Shown here: piece after piece, positions 52,719-59,429 of the stretch
How positions within the stretch are numbered: position 1 is the stretch's first letter
Layout: the number at the start of each line of letters is the position of its first letter
From: Propionibacteriaceae bacterium UBA6122
GTDB taxonomy: Bacteria > Actinomycetota > Actinomycetes > Propionibacteriales > Propionibacteriaceae
Assembly: GCA_002428365.1 (NCBI GenBank)
Contig: DIVW01000041.1
Coordinates: 72,684 to 136,683, forward strand
Reading direction: 5' to 3'
DNA length: 64,000 nucleotides
Program-made: the position numbers and the translations under genes
The notes under the pieces: model-generated
Told to the model about the DNA's origin: nothing
Databases searched by the model: none
What the model saw: only the letters and a program-made list of their open reading frames with translations

Positions 52719-53290
52719 GCGATCTCCTGTCGGTTGTTTCCGGAAACGGCTTGATGCTGTGGGAGTGCGCGGCACTTCGTGGCGTAGGTGCGGACCATGT
52801 CCGCGAACTCTGGCCGGTCGGCTCGGTCCAACTCGTCGGCGAGTTGGTCGCCAAGGTCTGGAAGCTGACGCACAAGCGCGGTCACGGCTGCCTCCAGCGC
52901 CGCTGCGTCCTTGGCGTGGGTGAAATCCTCTCCGCCCTTAGCCCCAAGGCTCAGCAGGAGGCCGAGCGTCTTGGCCTCGGCCAGCGTCGCCCTGGTGGCG
53001 TCGGTAAACCGGTTCCGGTCTTCAGCTTCGGTGGCCATATCTCGCAGCCGGTCGGCGGTCTCGAACAGCCGGACCGCAATGGCGAACGGGCCGATCCCGG
53101 CGTCCCTGATGGCTGCGGTCATGTGGGCGCCCCGGTGCCGACGAAGCGACTGCCTGGTCAGGCCGCATGTGGCCGAAACGCTCGAAACACTGTCGCCATC
53201 TAGCAGGGCGGCTTCGATAGCGGGCCGGTCGACATGGGTGCAGGTTGCGCACGGCCTGCCGGTCGCGCTGCGCTGCTGCGTGTCACTCAT
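52715..53290 (-). CDS. Terminase-small-subunit-like DNA-binding protein
   Basis: 191 residues from the ATG at 53290 (53308 is an alternative). The N-terminus RPCATCTHVDRPAIEAALLD then VSATCGLTRQSLRRHRGAH is a Cys pair plus helix-turn-helix of the type found ahead of phage terminase small subunits. The rest is helical: RLFETADRLRDMATEAEDRN and ATRATLAEAKTLGLLLSLGA. In phage satellites such proteins redirect helper packaging. The large terminase subunit is absent. Assignment is by pattern only. Confidence 0.55.
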   Translation of the reverse strand: MSDTQQRSATGRPCATCTHVDRPAIEAALLDGDSVSSVSATCGLTRQSLRRHRGAHMTAAIRDAGIGPFAIAVRLFETADRLRDMATEAEDRNRFTDATRATLAEAKTLGLLLSLGAKGGEDFTHAKDAAALEAAVTALVRQLPDLGDQLADELDRADRPEFADMVRTYATKCRALPQHQAVSGNNRQEIA

Positions 53291-53333
53291 GCTTGTGAAG
53301 ATCGACACATCGAGCTTGGATCTTGGAACGGCT

Positions 53334-54110
53334 TCAGTCTGCGCTGTTTCTTGAAAGCCGAACCACCCTGGCCAGGGACGACTCCGACCAACCCAGCCAT
53401 TCGGCTTGTTGTGGCCGGGTCAGTTCCGGATGCTGCGCCAGCAGGCGGTTCAACTCGGTGACCGCGTCCGTGGTGACCAGAGCTGGTCGGTGCCCTCGGG
53501 AATTCTTGCCGCCACGCTTCCCAGCCTCCCGGCGTGATTGGATCCAGTCGGCGTTCCAGTCCCGTAGCGCTGCCTCGGCGGCGTCCTGGGCCAACTGGTG
53601 GACTGTGGCGAGTTCGAGACCACGACCCCGGCGGCGGCGTGGAGACGCCGCCCAAGTGTGGCCACGATCACGGATTCTGGCCTCGAACAGCTCGGCGAGC
53701 TGCTCCCGGCCCGGTGGGGGGAGATGGTCGCCTTGGAGGTCGTTCAATGTCCGGAAGGCCCAAGCCTGAATGTAGCGCCAAACATCGGAGTAGTAGCTGC
53801 GGCCTTCGGCGTATTTCGTCCGAAAGGACGGGAAGCGCAAAACGCGGCGGTCGCCTTTTTGTGAACCTCTGGATCTGGCAGAGGCCTTCGCATAGCGAGC
53901 GAGGACTCTTGAGGTGGTCTCTCTTCCTCCAGGGATACTGGCGTTGTTTGACACCCCCTCCAGCACCTTGGCTGACACCCCCTCTTGGGAGTTGCTGGGC
54001 CTCAGCGCTCGTACCTTGTTTGACACCCCTCTGAGTGCATCCCGCCGAGCGTCGGCGGCACCGAAGCTGTTCCGGGTGGCGGCGTCGAATTCGACGCGTG
54101 GCGGTACCAT
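53334..54110 (-). CDS. Putative satellite replication or regulatory protein
   Basis: 258 residues from the ATG at 54110, which follows AGGAAAGG. The N-terminal 75 residues are disordered and contain three copies of a GVS(N/A) phrase (GVSNKV, GVSAKV, GVSNNA) encoded by DNA direct repeats. The central part FRTKYAEGRSYYSDVWRYIQ to LARLAEL-like EQLAELFEARIRDRG is helical. The C-terminus has a helix-turn-helix TRPQQAEWLGWSESSLARVV. It is not a recognised initiator; position next to excisionase and integrase suggests replication or control. A longer in-frame start at 54170 is possible. Confidence 0.55.
   Translation of the reverse strand: MVPPRVEFDAATRNSFGAADARRDALRGVSNKVRALRPSNSQEGVSAKVLEGVSNNASIPGGRETTSRVLARYAKASARSRGSQKGDRRVLRFPSFRTKYAEGRSYYSDVWRYIQAWAFRTLNDLQGDHLPPPGREQLAELFEARIRDRGHTWAASPRRRRGRGLELATVHQLAQDAAEAALRDWNADWIQSRREAGKRGGKNSRGHRPALVTTDAVTELNRLLAQHPELTRPQQAEWLGWSESSLARVVRLSRNSAD
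53944..54031. repeat. Three TTG(T/G)(T/C)TGACACCCC direct repeats (iteron-like)
   Basis: Copies at 53944-53960, 53968-53984 and 54016-54031, start-to-start 24 and 48 bases, all in one orientation and inside the putative replication gene. They share 13-15 bases including third codon positions, for example a rare TCA serine codon in all three. Iteron function is inferred. Confidence 0.55.
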
Positions 54111-54255
54111 CGTGTTGCCTTTCCTGGAGACCGTCCCCACGCCGAGCAAAGCCGGGGCGGTCTCTTTCATTTGCGGGCCACGGGTTGGCCGATGCTGCTA
54201 CCAACTGGTACGCCGAAACGCCGTGGTTTCCGCAGAATGCGCCGTACCAGTGGGT

Positions 54256-54447
54256 ATGAACGCTCGCTACCACTCACTTGAAGACGCCGCCATCTACTTC
54301 GGCGTCACGCCGCGCACCATTCGGAACTGGGTCAGCGTCGGGAAGATCACTCTCTACCGGGGGCCCGCCGGGCGCACACTCCGGGTGCGGATCGACGAGA
54401 TAGAGGCTTCGTTCGGGGTGGTGCCGACGGTCGGCAGGGCCTCCTAA
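54256..54447 (+). CDS. Excisionase-like small helix-turn-helix protein
   Basis: 63 residues from the ATG at 54256. MerR/Xis-type winged helix: YHSLEDAAIYFGVTPRTIRN then WVSVGKITLYRGPAGRTLRV with DEIEASF. Such proteins direct integrase toward excision. It converges on the integrase gene and overlaps its end by 4 bases. The frame is open further upstream, but only this part looks like protein. A GTG two codons earlier is possible. Confidence 0.75.
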   Translation: MNARYHSLEDAAIYFGVTPRTIRNWVSVGKITLYRGPAGRTLRVRIDEIEASFGVVPTVGRAS

Positions 54448-55568
54448 GCCATCGCCGAGAGGCGGGCTGCCAGTTCCCGGTCCCGCTCCCTAACGGGGTG
54501 GCTGTATCGGGTCACCATGGCCGGGCTCGACCACCCAAACCGCGCCATCAGCTCGGCTGTGGTGGCTCCGCTCTGTGCCACGAGAGTGGCGGAGCTGTGC
54601 CGGAGTGAGTGCACTCGGAGCGTGGGCCGTCCGATGGCCTGCGCGGCCTTTTTGCCCGCTGCCCGGAGTGCCTCGCCGCTCATCGGTGCGCCAGTCGGCG
54701 AGGTGAAGAGGAGGGCTTCGCGACCCTGCACAGGCCACACTGCGAGCCAGTGGCGCAGCTCGCCGACGAGATGGGGAGGAATGGCGACCGCCCGGTGCCC
54801 GGCGTCAGTCTTGACCTCGCGCTGTATCTGGTTCCTGCCGTCGAGCTTGACCACCTGCTGGGCGACTGTCAGCTCTCCGTGCTTCAGGTCGAGATCGCAG
54901 CGGCGGAGTCCCCGCACCTCGCCTGACCTCAGGCCGCACCAGTATGCGAACCGGAGGGCCATCGGGTAGCCGTGCCGGTCTGGAACCTGGGCGATGTAGG
55001 CGGCGAACTCGGACGGGCTCAGCACCTCATCATCGGTGGTGCGGGCCGACCGCTTCACTCCCCCGGAGGCCACCCGGCACGGTGAGCGGCTGATCAGCTC
55101 ATCCCTAAGGGCCTGATGCGCGACAGTTGAGAGGAACCCGTACGCGTTCGCACGAGATGCGGGCGTCTTGGCCATGCTGGCGTGCCAGGTAGATACCTGG
55201 CGCGGTGTGATCGCAGATAGCGGCTGTTTCGCGAACTGGCTGAGGTAGAGGCGGAGGTACCTTCGATAGAGGGCAGCTGTCGTTTTCCGAATCTTGCCGT
55301 CCGCCAAGCGCCGCTGGATCACTTCCTCGGCGTACTCCCCGAAGTACGTGGAGACCTCTGCGACGTGCTCAGCATGAATGACCGCCGGGGGAGCCCAGTC
55401 GCCGCGCTGGATCTTCGCTGACTCAATAGCCAGCCATGCATCCGCGTCTCTCTTGGTGTCGAAGGTGATGGGAGCTTTGTGCTCCCGGCCATCGGGTGCG
55501 GTGTAGCGAGCTTGATAGCGCTTGCTGGTCAGCCTGCGAATGTTGCCGAACGTTCTTCTTGATCCCAT
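54444..55568 (-). CDS. Tyrosine integrase of the element
   Basis: 374 residues. The N-terminal arm-binding part has RRLTSKRYQARYTAPDGREH; the core-binding helical domain covers about 70-170. The catalytic domain has Arg in AYWCGLRSGEVRGLRRCDL, a Lys in VKTDAGHRAVAIP, His-Leu-Arg in RVHSLRHSSATLVAQSG and nucleophilic Tyr in MVTRYSHPVRERD. It should recombine the 21-base att core; the gene ends just inside the right attachment region. Confidence 0.95.
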   Translation of the reverse strand: MGSRRTFGNIRRLTSKRYQARYTAPDGREHKAPITFDTKRDADAWLAIESAKIQRGDWAPPAVIHAEHVAEVSTYFGEYAEEVIQRRLADGKIRKTTAALYRRYLRLYLSQFAKQPLSAITPRQVSTWHASMAKTPASRANAYGFLSTVAHQALRDELISRSPCRVASGGVKRSARTTDDEVLSPSEFAAYIAQVPDRHGYPMALRFAYWCGLRSGEVRGLRRCDLDLKHGELTVAQQVVKLDGRNQIQREVKTDAGHRAVAIPPHLVGELRHWLAVWPVQGREALLFTSPTGAPMSGEALRAAGKKAAQAIGRPTLRVHSLRHSSATLVAQSGATTAELMARFGWSSPAMVTRYSHPVRERDRELAARLSAMA

Positions 55569-55644
55569 GGTGGTGTCCCTCCCGTTCTTGGAGCGCCATA
55601 CGCGCTCTCACCACCTGATACGCCCAACCCCGAGGGATTCGCGG

Positions 55645-55673
55645 CGTGCCAGATGCGTGCCAGTTCGTGCCAG
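55645..55673 (+). repeat. Right candidate integrase arm sites
   Basis: CGTGCCAG at 55645-55652, 55656-55663 and 55666-55673 (11 and 10 bases apart). The same octamer occurs twice at the left end. TCGTTTCC repeats at 55697-55704 and 55707-55714, 10 bases apart, could be a second protein's site. The stretch 55569-55784 holds no gene. Confidence 0.6.
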
Positions 55674-55784
55674 ATTCCGATGCCCGCCGCTTCCGGTCGT
55701 TTCCACTCGTTTCCGAGAGGAACCACAACCCGACTACGGCGAATGTGTCTCTGACAAGGCACGGGAGGAGGACGGAGAGGGAAC

Positions 55785-55805
55785 TTCGAACCCTACACCT
55801 GCCAC
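55785..55805 (+). repeat. attR core
   Basis: Exact copy of 46673-46693 (T-arm and acceptor 3' half of tRNA-Tyr) with no tRNA upstream. Marks the right end of the element. Confidence 0.88.
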
Positions 55806-55809
55806 CAGC

Positions 55810-55850
55810 AAGGCCCCTGACTGGGAGTTATCCCTAGTCAGGGGCCCTTT
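55810..55850. terminator. Terminator, originally of tRNA-Tyr and fumC
   Basis: GGCCCCTGACT (55812-55822) pairs with AGTCAGGGGCC (55836-55846), followed by CTTT. It lies right after attR, so before integration it was the tRNA-Tyr terminator; it also ends fumC on the other strand. Confidence 0.75.
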
Positions 55851-55858
55851 GCTTGCCC

Positions 55859-57244
55859 TCAGTTGCCGGTCATCGACCGGACGTCCAAGGCCGCGCGGAG
55901 CTGCTCCTCGCTGATCTCGCCGCGAGCCACGTAGCCCAGATCACGGACCGCTTCGGCAATCCTCAGATTCGCCTTGACGGCGTGTTTGGCGATCTTGGCC
56001 GCGGCCTCGTAGCCGATGATCCGGTTCAGCGGGGTGACGATGGCCGGTGAAGACTGCGCCAACTCCAGGCAGCGGTCCACGTTGGCTTCGATGCCGTCCA
56101 CGCAGCGAGTGGCCAGCAGTTGGGAGACGTTGCCGACCAGGGTGATCGATTCCAGCAGGTTGCGCGCCATCACCGGCAGCATCACCAACAGATCGAAGTT
56201 GCCCTGCGCGCCGGCGAAAGTGATGGCGGCGTCATTGCCGATCACTTGAGCCGCCACCATCACGGTGGCCTCCGGCAGCACCGGATTCACCTTTCCGGGC
56301 ATGATCGAGGAGCCCGGTTGGAGGTCGGGAAGGGTGATCTCGCCGATTCCGGTGCGCGGGCCTGAACCCATCCAACGCAGATCGTTGGCGATCTTGACCA
56401 GCGACACTGCCACCGTCCGCAAGGCACCGGAAGCCTCAACCAATGAGTCCTGGGCTGCTTGGGCTTCGAAATGGTTGGGCGCCTCGACCAGCGGCAGGCC
56501 GGTGCGCTCAGCGATCAGTTCGATCACCCGGGCCGAGAACCCCGGTGGGGTGTTGATGCCGGTACCCACCGCGGTGCCACCCAGCGGCAGTTCGCAGAGC
56601 CGGGGGAGCGTGGCCCGGATCCGGGCGATCCCGTAGCGCACCTGAGTGGCGTAGCCGCCGAACTCCTGACCAAGGGTGATTGGGGTGGCGTCCATCAAGT
56701 GGGTTCGTCCAGCCTTCACCACCTCAGCGAACTCGCTGGACTTGGCCTCCAGTGACGCGGCCAGGGTTTCCAGGCCGGGAATGAGCACTTCGCTGATGGC
56801 CTGTACCGCGGCGATGTGGATCGAGGACGGGAACACATCGTTGGATGACTGGGAGGCGTTCACCTGGTCGTTGGGGTGCACGGGCTCGCCCAGCCGGGCC
56901 GAGGCCAGGGACGCGATGACCTCGTTGGTGTTCATGTTGGAGGACGTGCCCGACCCGGTCTGGAAGACGTCGATCGGGAAGTGGACGTCGTGGCTGCCAG
57001 CGATAACCTCATCAGCTGCAGCGACGATGGCCTCGGCAACAGGGGTTGGGAGCACACCAAGTTCGGCATTGGTCAGCGCTGCGGCCGCTTTGATCTGGGC
57101 CAGGGCAGCGATGTGATGGCTGGACAGCCCGCGTCCCGAGATGGGGAAGTTCTCCACCGCGCGCTGGGTTTGGGCCCCGTAGCGGGCTTCAGCAGGTACT
57201 TGTACCTGCCCCATGGTGTCGTGTTCGATCCGGAACCCGGTCAT
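55859..57244 (-). CDS. fumC: Fumarate hydratase class II
   Basis: 461 residues. Interconverts fumarate and malate in the citric acid cycle. Marks: [44 protein letters not shown] and the superfamily signature [15 protein letters not shown]. The ATG follows AAAGGAG by 7 bases. The integrated element now separates it from tRNA-Tyr. Confidence 0.96.
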   Translation of the reverse strand: MTGFRIEHDTMGQVQVPAEARYGAQTQRAVENFPISGRGLSSHHIAALAQIKAAAALTNAELGVLPTPVAEAIVAAADEVIAGSHDVHFPIDVFQTGSGTSSNMNTNEVIASLASARLGEPVHPNDQVNASQSSNDVFPSSIHIAAVQAISEVLIPGLETLAASLEAKSSEFAEVVKAGRTHLMDATPITLGQEFGGYATQVRYGIARIRATLPRLCELPLGGTAVGTGINTPPGFSARVIELIAERTGLPLVEAPNHFEAQAAQDSLVEASGALRTVAVSLVKIANDLRWMGSGPRTGIGEITLPDLQPGSSIMPGKVNPVLPEATVMVAAQVIGNDAAITFAGAQGNFDLLVMLPVMARNLLESITLVGNVSQLLATRCVDGIEANVDRCLELAQSSPAIVTPLNRIIGYEAAAKIAKHAVKANLRIAEAVRDLGYVARGEISEEQLRAALDVRSMTGN

Positions 57245-57295
57245 CGCCGCTCTCCTTTCGCTGGTTACACCATAGGCAGCACTGGCGCGGGCGCG

Positions 57296-57301
57296 TAGAT
57301 T
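57296..57301 (+). promoter_or_regulatory. Leaderless -10 element of the alkyltransferase-like gene
   Basis: TAGATT ends 6 bases before the ATG at 57308. Confidence 0.5.
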
Positions 57302-57307
57302 CCGGGT

Positions 57308-57601
57308 ATGGCCAATATGGCGGAGCTCACTGACAGCATTTTGCTGGCCGTCGACTCGATCCCGGTTGGCCGACTGGCGACCTACGGTGATTTGGGCAAG
57401 GTCGTTGGTTGTGGACCAAGGCTGGTGGCCCGAGTGCTGGCTACTTCAGACGGGTCGACCTGCTGGTGGCGGGTCGTCCGGGCTGATGGCAGCATCGCCA
57501 ATCACCTAGTCGATGAGGCTTCGAAGCGGCTGGCGCAAGAGGGCGTAAAGGTGATCGCGGGGCGAGTTGACCTGGCCCGGCACCGTGCTGAGTTGGAGTG
57601 A
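57308..57601 (+). CDS. Alkyltransferase-like (ATL) DNA-binding protein
   Basis: 97 residues, only the MGMT DNA-binding domain: [29 protein letters not shown]. At the active-site position the expected PCHRV is replaced by [11 protein letters not shown]: Trp stands where the methyl-accepting Cys would be, and the preceding Cys is not in the catalytic place. ATL proteins bind O6-alkylguanine and hand it to nucleotide excision repair without repairing it themselves. Confidence 0.8.
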   Translation: MANMAELTDSILLAVDSIPVGRLATYGDLGKVVGCGPRLVARVLATSDGSTCWWRVVRADGSIANHLVDEASKRLAQEGVKVIAGRVDLARHRAELE

Positions 57602-57623
57602 GATGGCCGTGCCAACCGGCGAT

Positions 57624-57653
57624 TTGAGCGGGGCGCTTGCATTGGGGTACAGT
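57624..57653 (+). promoter_or_regulatory. Promoter of tRNA-Thr
   Basis: TTGAGC (57624-57629) and TACAGT (57648-57653) are 18 bases apart; the tRNA begins 14 bases later. Confidence 0.55.
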
Positions 57654-57666
57654 CAACCGCTGTCCG

Positions 57667-57739
57667 GCCCCTATAGCTCAGTCGGCAGAGCGTCTCCATG
57701 GTAAGGAGAAGGTCTGCGGTTCGATTCCGCATGGGGGCT
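57667..57739 (+). tRNA. tRNA-Thr (GGT)
   Basis: 73 bases. Acceptor GCCCCTA pairs with TGGGGGC, discriminator T. Anticodon loop ATGGTAA gives GGT. T arm TGCGG TTCGATT CCGCA. No encoded CCA. Confidence 0.93.
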
Positions 57740-57787
57740 CTGTGTTCGGATTGGCGGAGTTACCGCCCGTCGTTCAGTCCGAACAGG

Positions 57788-57860
57788 GGCGGGATAGCTC
57801 AGGCGGTAGAGCAAGCGGCTCATAATCGCTGTGTCGCGGGTTCAAGTCCCGCTCCCGCTA
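57788..57860 (+). tRNA. tRNA-Met (CAT), elongator type
   Basis: 73 bases. Acceptor GGCGGGA pairs with TCCCGCT (one G-U), discriminator A. Anticodon loop CTCATAA gives CAT. The sequence lacks initiator features (C1 mismatch), and the tRNA-Thr, tRNA-Met, rpmG order is typical of elongator Met; tRNA-Ile2 is a less likely alternative. Confidence 0.85.
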
Positions 57861-57891
57861 CAAGTAGCACCCGTTGGGAAAGAGGAAGCTG

Positions 57892-58062
57892 ATGGCCAAG
57901 AAGACATCCGATGTCCGGCCCAAGATCACGTTGGCGTGCACTGAGTGCAAAGAGCGCAACTACATCACCAAGAAGAATCGGCGCAACGATCCCGACCGGA
58001 TGGAACTGAAGAAGTTCTGCCCCAAGTGCCACACGCACACTGCGCACCGCGAGACCCGCTGA
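57892..58062 (+). CDS. rpmG: 50S ribosomal protein L33
   Basis: 56 residues. Full L33 pattern: [40 protein letters not shown] and [14 protein letters not shown], with both Cys pairs, so it is the zinc-binding form. The ATG at 57892 follows AGAGGAAG; an in-frame start 18 bases earlier is not family-like. Confidence 0.96.
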   Translation: MAKKTSDVRPKITLACTECKERNYITKKNRRNDPDRMELKKFCPKCHTHTAHRETR

Positions 58063-58077
58063 GCGAGTCTGTCAGGG

Positions 58078-58104
58078 AGCCGCCCGCGCTAGCGGGCGGC
58101 TTTG
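58078..58104 (+). terminator. Rho-independent terminator after rpmG
   Basis: AGCCGCCCGC (58078-58087) pairs perfectly with GCGGGCGGCT (58092-58101) around a GCTA loop, followed by TTT. Confidence 0.85.
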
Positions 58105-58123
58105 CTGCGTTCGGGGGCCCCCG

Positions 58124-58570
58124 ATGACTTGGGCGATCACCGACCGGGTTACCCGGGTGAACTTCTATGCGACGCTGCTGCTGGCCGCGGTCGCGCTGGC
58201 TCCGCTGCTGGCGGAGCGGAACTCGTTGATCCTGATGGCTGCGGTACTGATGCTGGTCTACCAGGCCTGGCGCTTGGCGATGGCGCGGCAGGTGCGCGTG
58301 CGGGTCGATGACACCGGCATCACCAAGTCGATCGGGACGCGTACCTGGCACCTCGGGTGGGAGGATGCTGAGGCCGTCCAGCTCAGCCGCTTTCTGGGCA
58401 CCGACCAGTTGGTGCTGACTACTGCGGACCAAACCCGCTGGAATTCTTCGGACAAGCTCTATTTCAAGCTGGCCCGCGATCAGGTAGCCGTCCAAGTGCC
58501 GACGTCCCTGCTTCCCCAACTGCGGGAGCTATTGAGGCAGCACGGCTGTCGGCTGCCCGACTCCGCCTGA
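58124..58570 (+). CDS. Small membrane protein with PH-like domain
   Basis: 148 residues. Two N-terminal hydrophobic segments (VNFYATLLLAAVALAPLL and LILMAAVLMLVYQAWRLAMA). The remainder is beta-rich and PH-like: VRVRVDDTGITKSIGTRTWH, GWEDAEAVQLS, TDQLVLTTADQTRW, and a final helix LPQLRELLRQHG. Function unknown. It sits between the rpmG terminator and hadA; no clear ribosome site. Confidence 0.65.
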   Translation: MTWAITDRVTRVNFYATLLLAAVALAPLLAERNSLILMAAVLMLVYQAWRLAMARQVRVRVDDTGITKSIGTRTWHLGWEDAEAVQLSRFLGTDQLVLTTADQTRWNSSDKLYFKLARDQVAVQVPTSLLPQLRELLRQHGCRLPDSA

Positions 58571-58584
58571 GGCTCGGCGCCCGC

Positions 58585-58590
58585 TAGCCT
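58585..58590 (+). promoter_or_regulatory. Leaderless -10 element of hadA
   Basis: TAGCCT ends 6 bases before the ATG at 58597. Confidence 0.5.
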
Positions 58591-58596
58591 GAGCAC

Positions 58597-59025
58597 ATGC
58601 CGATCAGCGAAGAACACGTCGGGCGCAGCTACCCGGCCACCGCGCCCTACGAAATCAGTCGGGCCAAGATCGCCGAGTTTGCTCGCGCCCTCTCAGATCC
58701 AGACAATCCGGCCTATGCCGGGCTTGATCCGGTAGCGCCACCCACCTTGGCGGTGGTGTTGGCCTCAGCTGCCTGGGACGCCATGTTTTCCGATCCCGAG
58801 CTTGAACTGAGCCTCAGCCGGACGGTGCACGCCGATCAGCGGTTCACCTGGAACCGTCCCCTTCGCGCCGGGGACGCCGTGCAGGCGCAACTGAAGATCG
58901 AGAAGGTGCGCGCCCGCGGGGCGACGGCGATCATCACCATTTCGGTGCTGCTGTCGACCACCGATGGCGAGGCGTTGTGCACCGCGACTTCCACCCTGAT
59001 GCACACCAATATGGAGGCGGCATGA
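58597..59025 (+). CDS. hadA: HadA-like MaoC dehydratase N-terminal-domain protein
   Basis: 142 residues, UPF0336/FAS1-like dehydratase type. Marks: GRSYPATAPYEISRAKIAEF, ALSDPDNPAY, ADQRFTWNRPLRAGDAVQAQ. This subunit lacks the catalytic Asp-His and needs a HadB-type partner, which follows at a 4-base overlap. In mycobacteria the pair works in mycolic acid elongation; this organism may use it in general fatty acid metabolism. Confidence 0.82.
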   Translation: MPISEEHVGRSYPATAPYEISRAKIAEFARALSDPDNPAYAGLDPVAPPTLAVVLASAAWDAMFSDPELELSLSRTVHADQRFTWNRPLRAGDAVQAQLKIEKVRARGATAIITISVLLSTTDGEALCTATSTLMHTNMEAA

Positions 59026-59429
59026 GCATCCAAGCTGAGGTCGGCCAGTCGCTGGGCGGCTTCACCGCGACCTTCACTCGAGAGTCACTGGTTCGCTATG
59101 CCGGCGCCTCGGGCGATTTCAACCCGATCCACTACAACGATGCCGCCGCCACCGCCTTGGGGCTACCCGGAGTGATTGCCCACGGCATGCTCACCATGGG
59201 GACCGCGCTGCGAGTAGTCACCGATTGGGCCGGCGACCCGGCCCGGGTGCTCAGCTACTACGTCCGTTTCACCAAACCAGTGGTGGTGCCAGCCGTGGGC
59301 GGTGTTGAGGTGCGCTTCGCCGCCACCGTCACCGCTGTCACCGACCAAGTGGCCACGATCTCGATCGAGGCCACCAGTGCTGAGGTGAAGGTTCTCGGCT
59401 CGGCGACCGCCGAGGTGCGCCTTGACTGA
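59022..59429 (+). CDS. hadB: HadB-like MaoC-domain dehydratase
   Basis: 135 residues. Hydratase-2 motif YAGASGDFNPIHYNDAAATA with catalytic Asp and His, then GVIAHGMLTMGTALRVVTD. Forms the (3R)-hydroxyacyl dehydratase with the preceding HadA-like subunit. Start ATG overlaps the hadA stop. Its own stop is overlapped by murB. Confidence 0.85.
   Translation: MSIQAEVGQSLGGFTATFTRESLVRYAGASGDFNPIHYNDAAATALGLPGVIAHGMLTMGTALRVVTDWAGDPARVLSYYVRFTKPVVVPAVGGVEVRFAATVTAVTDQVATISIEATSAEVKVLGSATAEVRLD

Larger units (their letters stand above)
46673..55805. mobile_element. 9.1 kb integrative element in tRNA-Tyr (satellite-like island)
   Basis: Bounded by a 21-base exact direct repeat (46673-46693 and 55785-55805), the left copy lying in the 3' end of tRNA-Tyr. 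It encodes a tyrosine integrase and excisionase-like protein at the right end, a leftward block of phage-satellite-type genes (51844-54110), a divergent ApeA-like gene, a serine resolvase, a zinc-ribbon microprotein and a 583-residue protein at the left. No capsid, tail, relaxase or conjugation genes are seen, so it is probably mobilised by a helper or is a decayed prophage. Boundaries are seen in sequence; class is inferred. Confidence 0.85.

Noticed and set aside
52225..52875. Upstream extension of the small nuclease-like gene
   Set aside because: The added residues are Pro/Arg/Ser-rich and antisense-like to two better supported genes in another frame; the ATG at 52224 has a ribosome site.
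53914..54255. Upstream extension of the excisionase-like gene
   Set aside because: It is the complement of the putative replication gene and low in complexity; only the last 63 codons look like protein.
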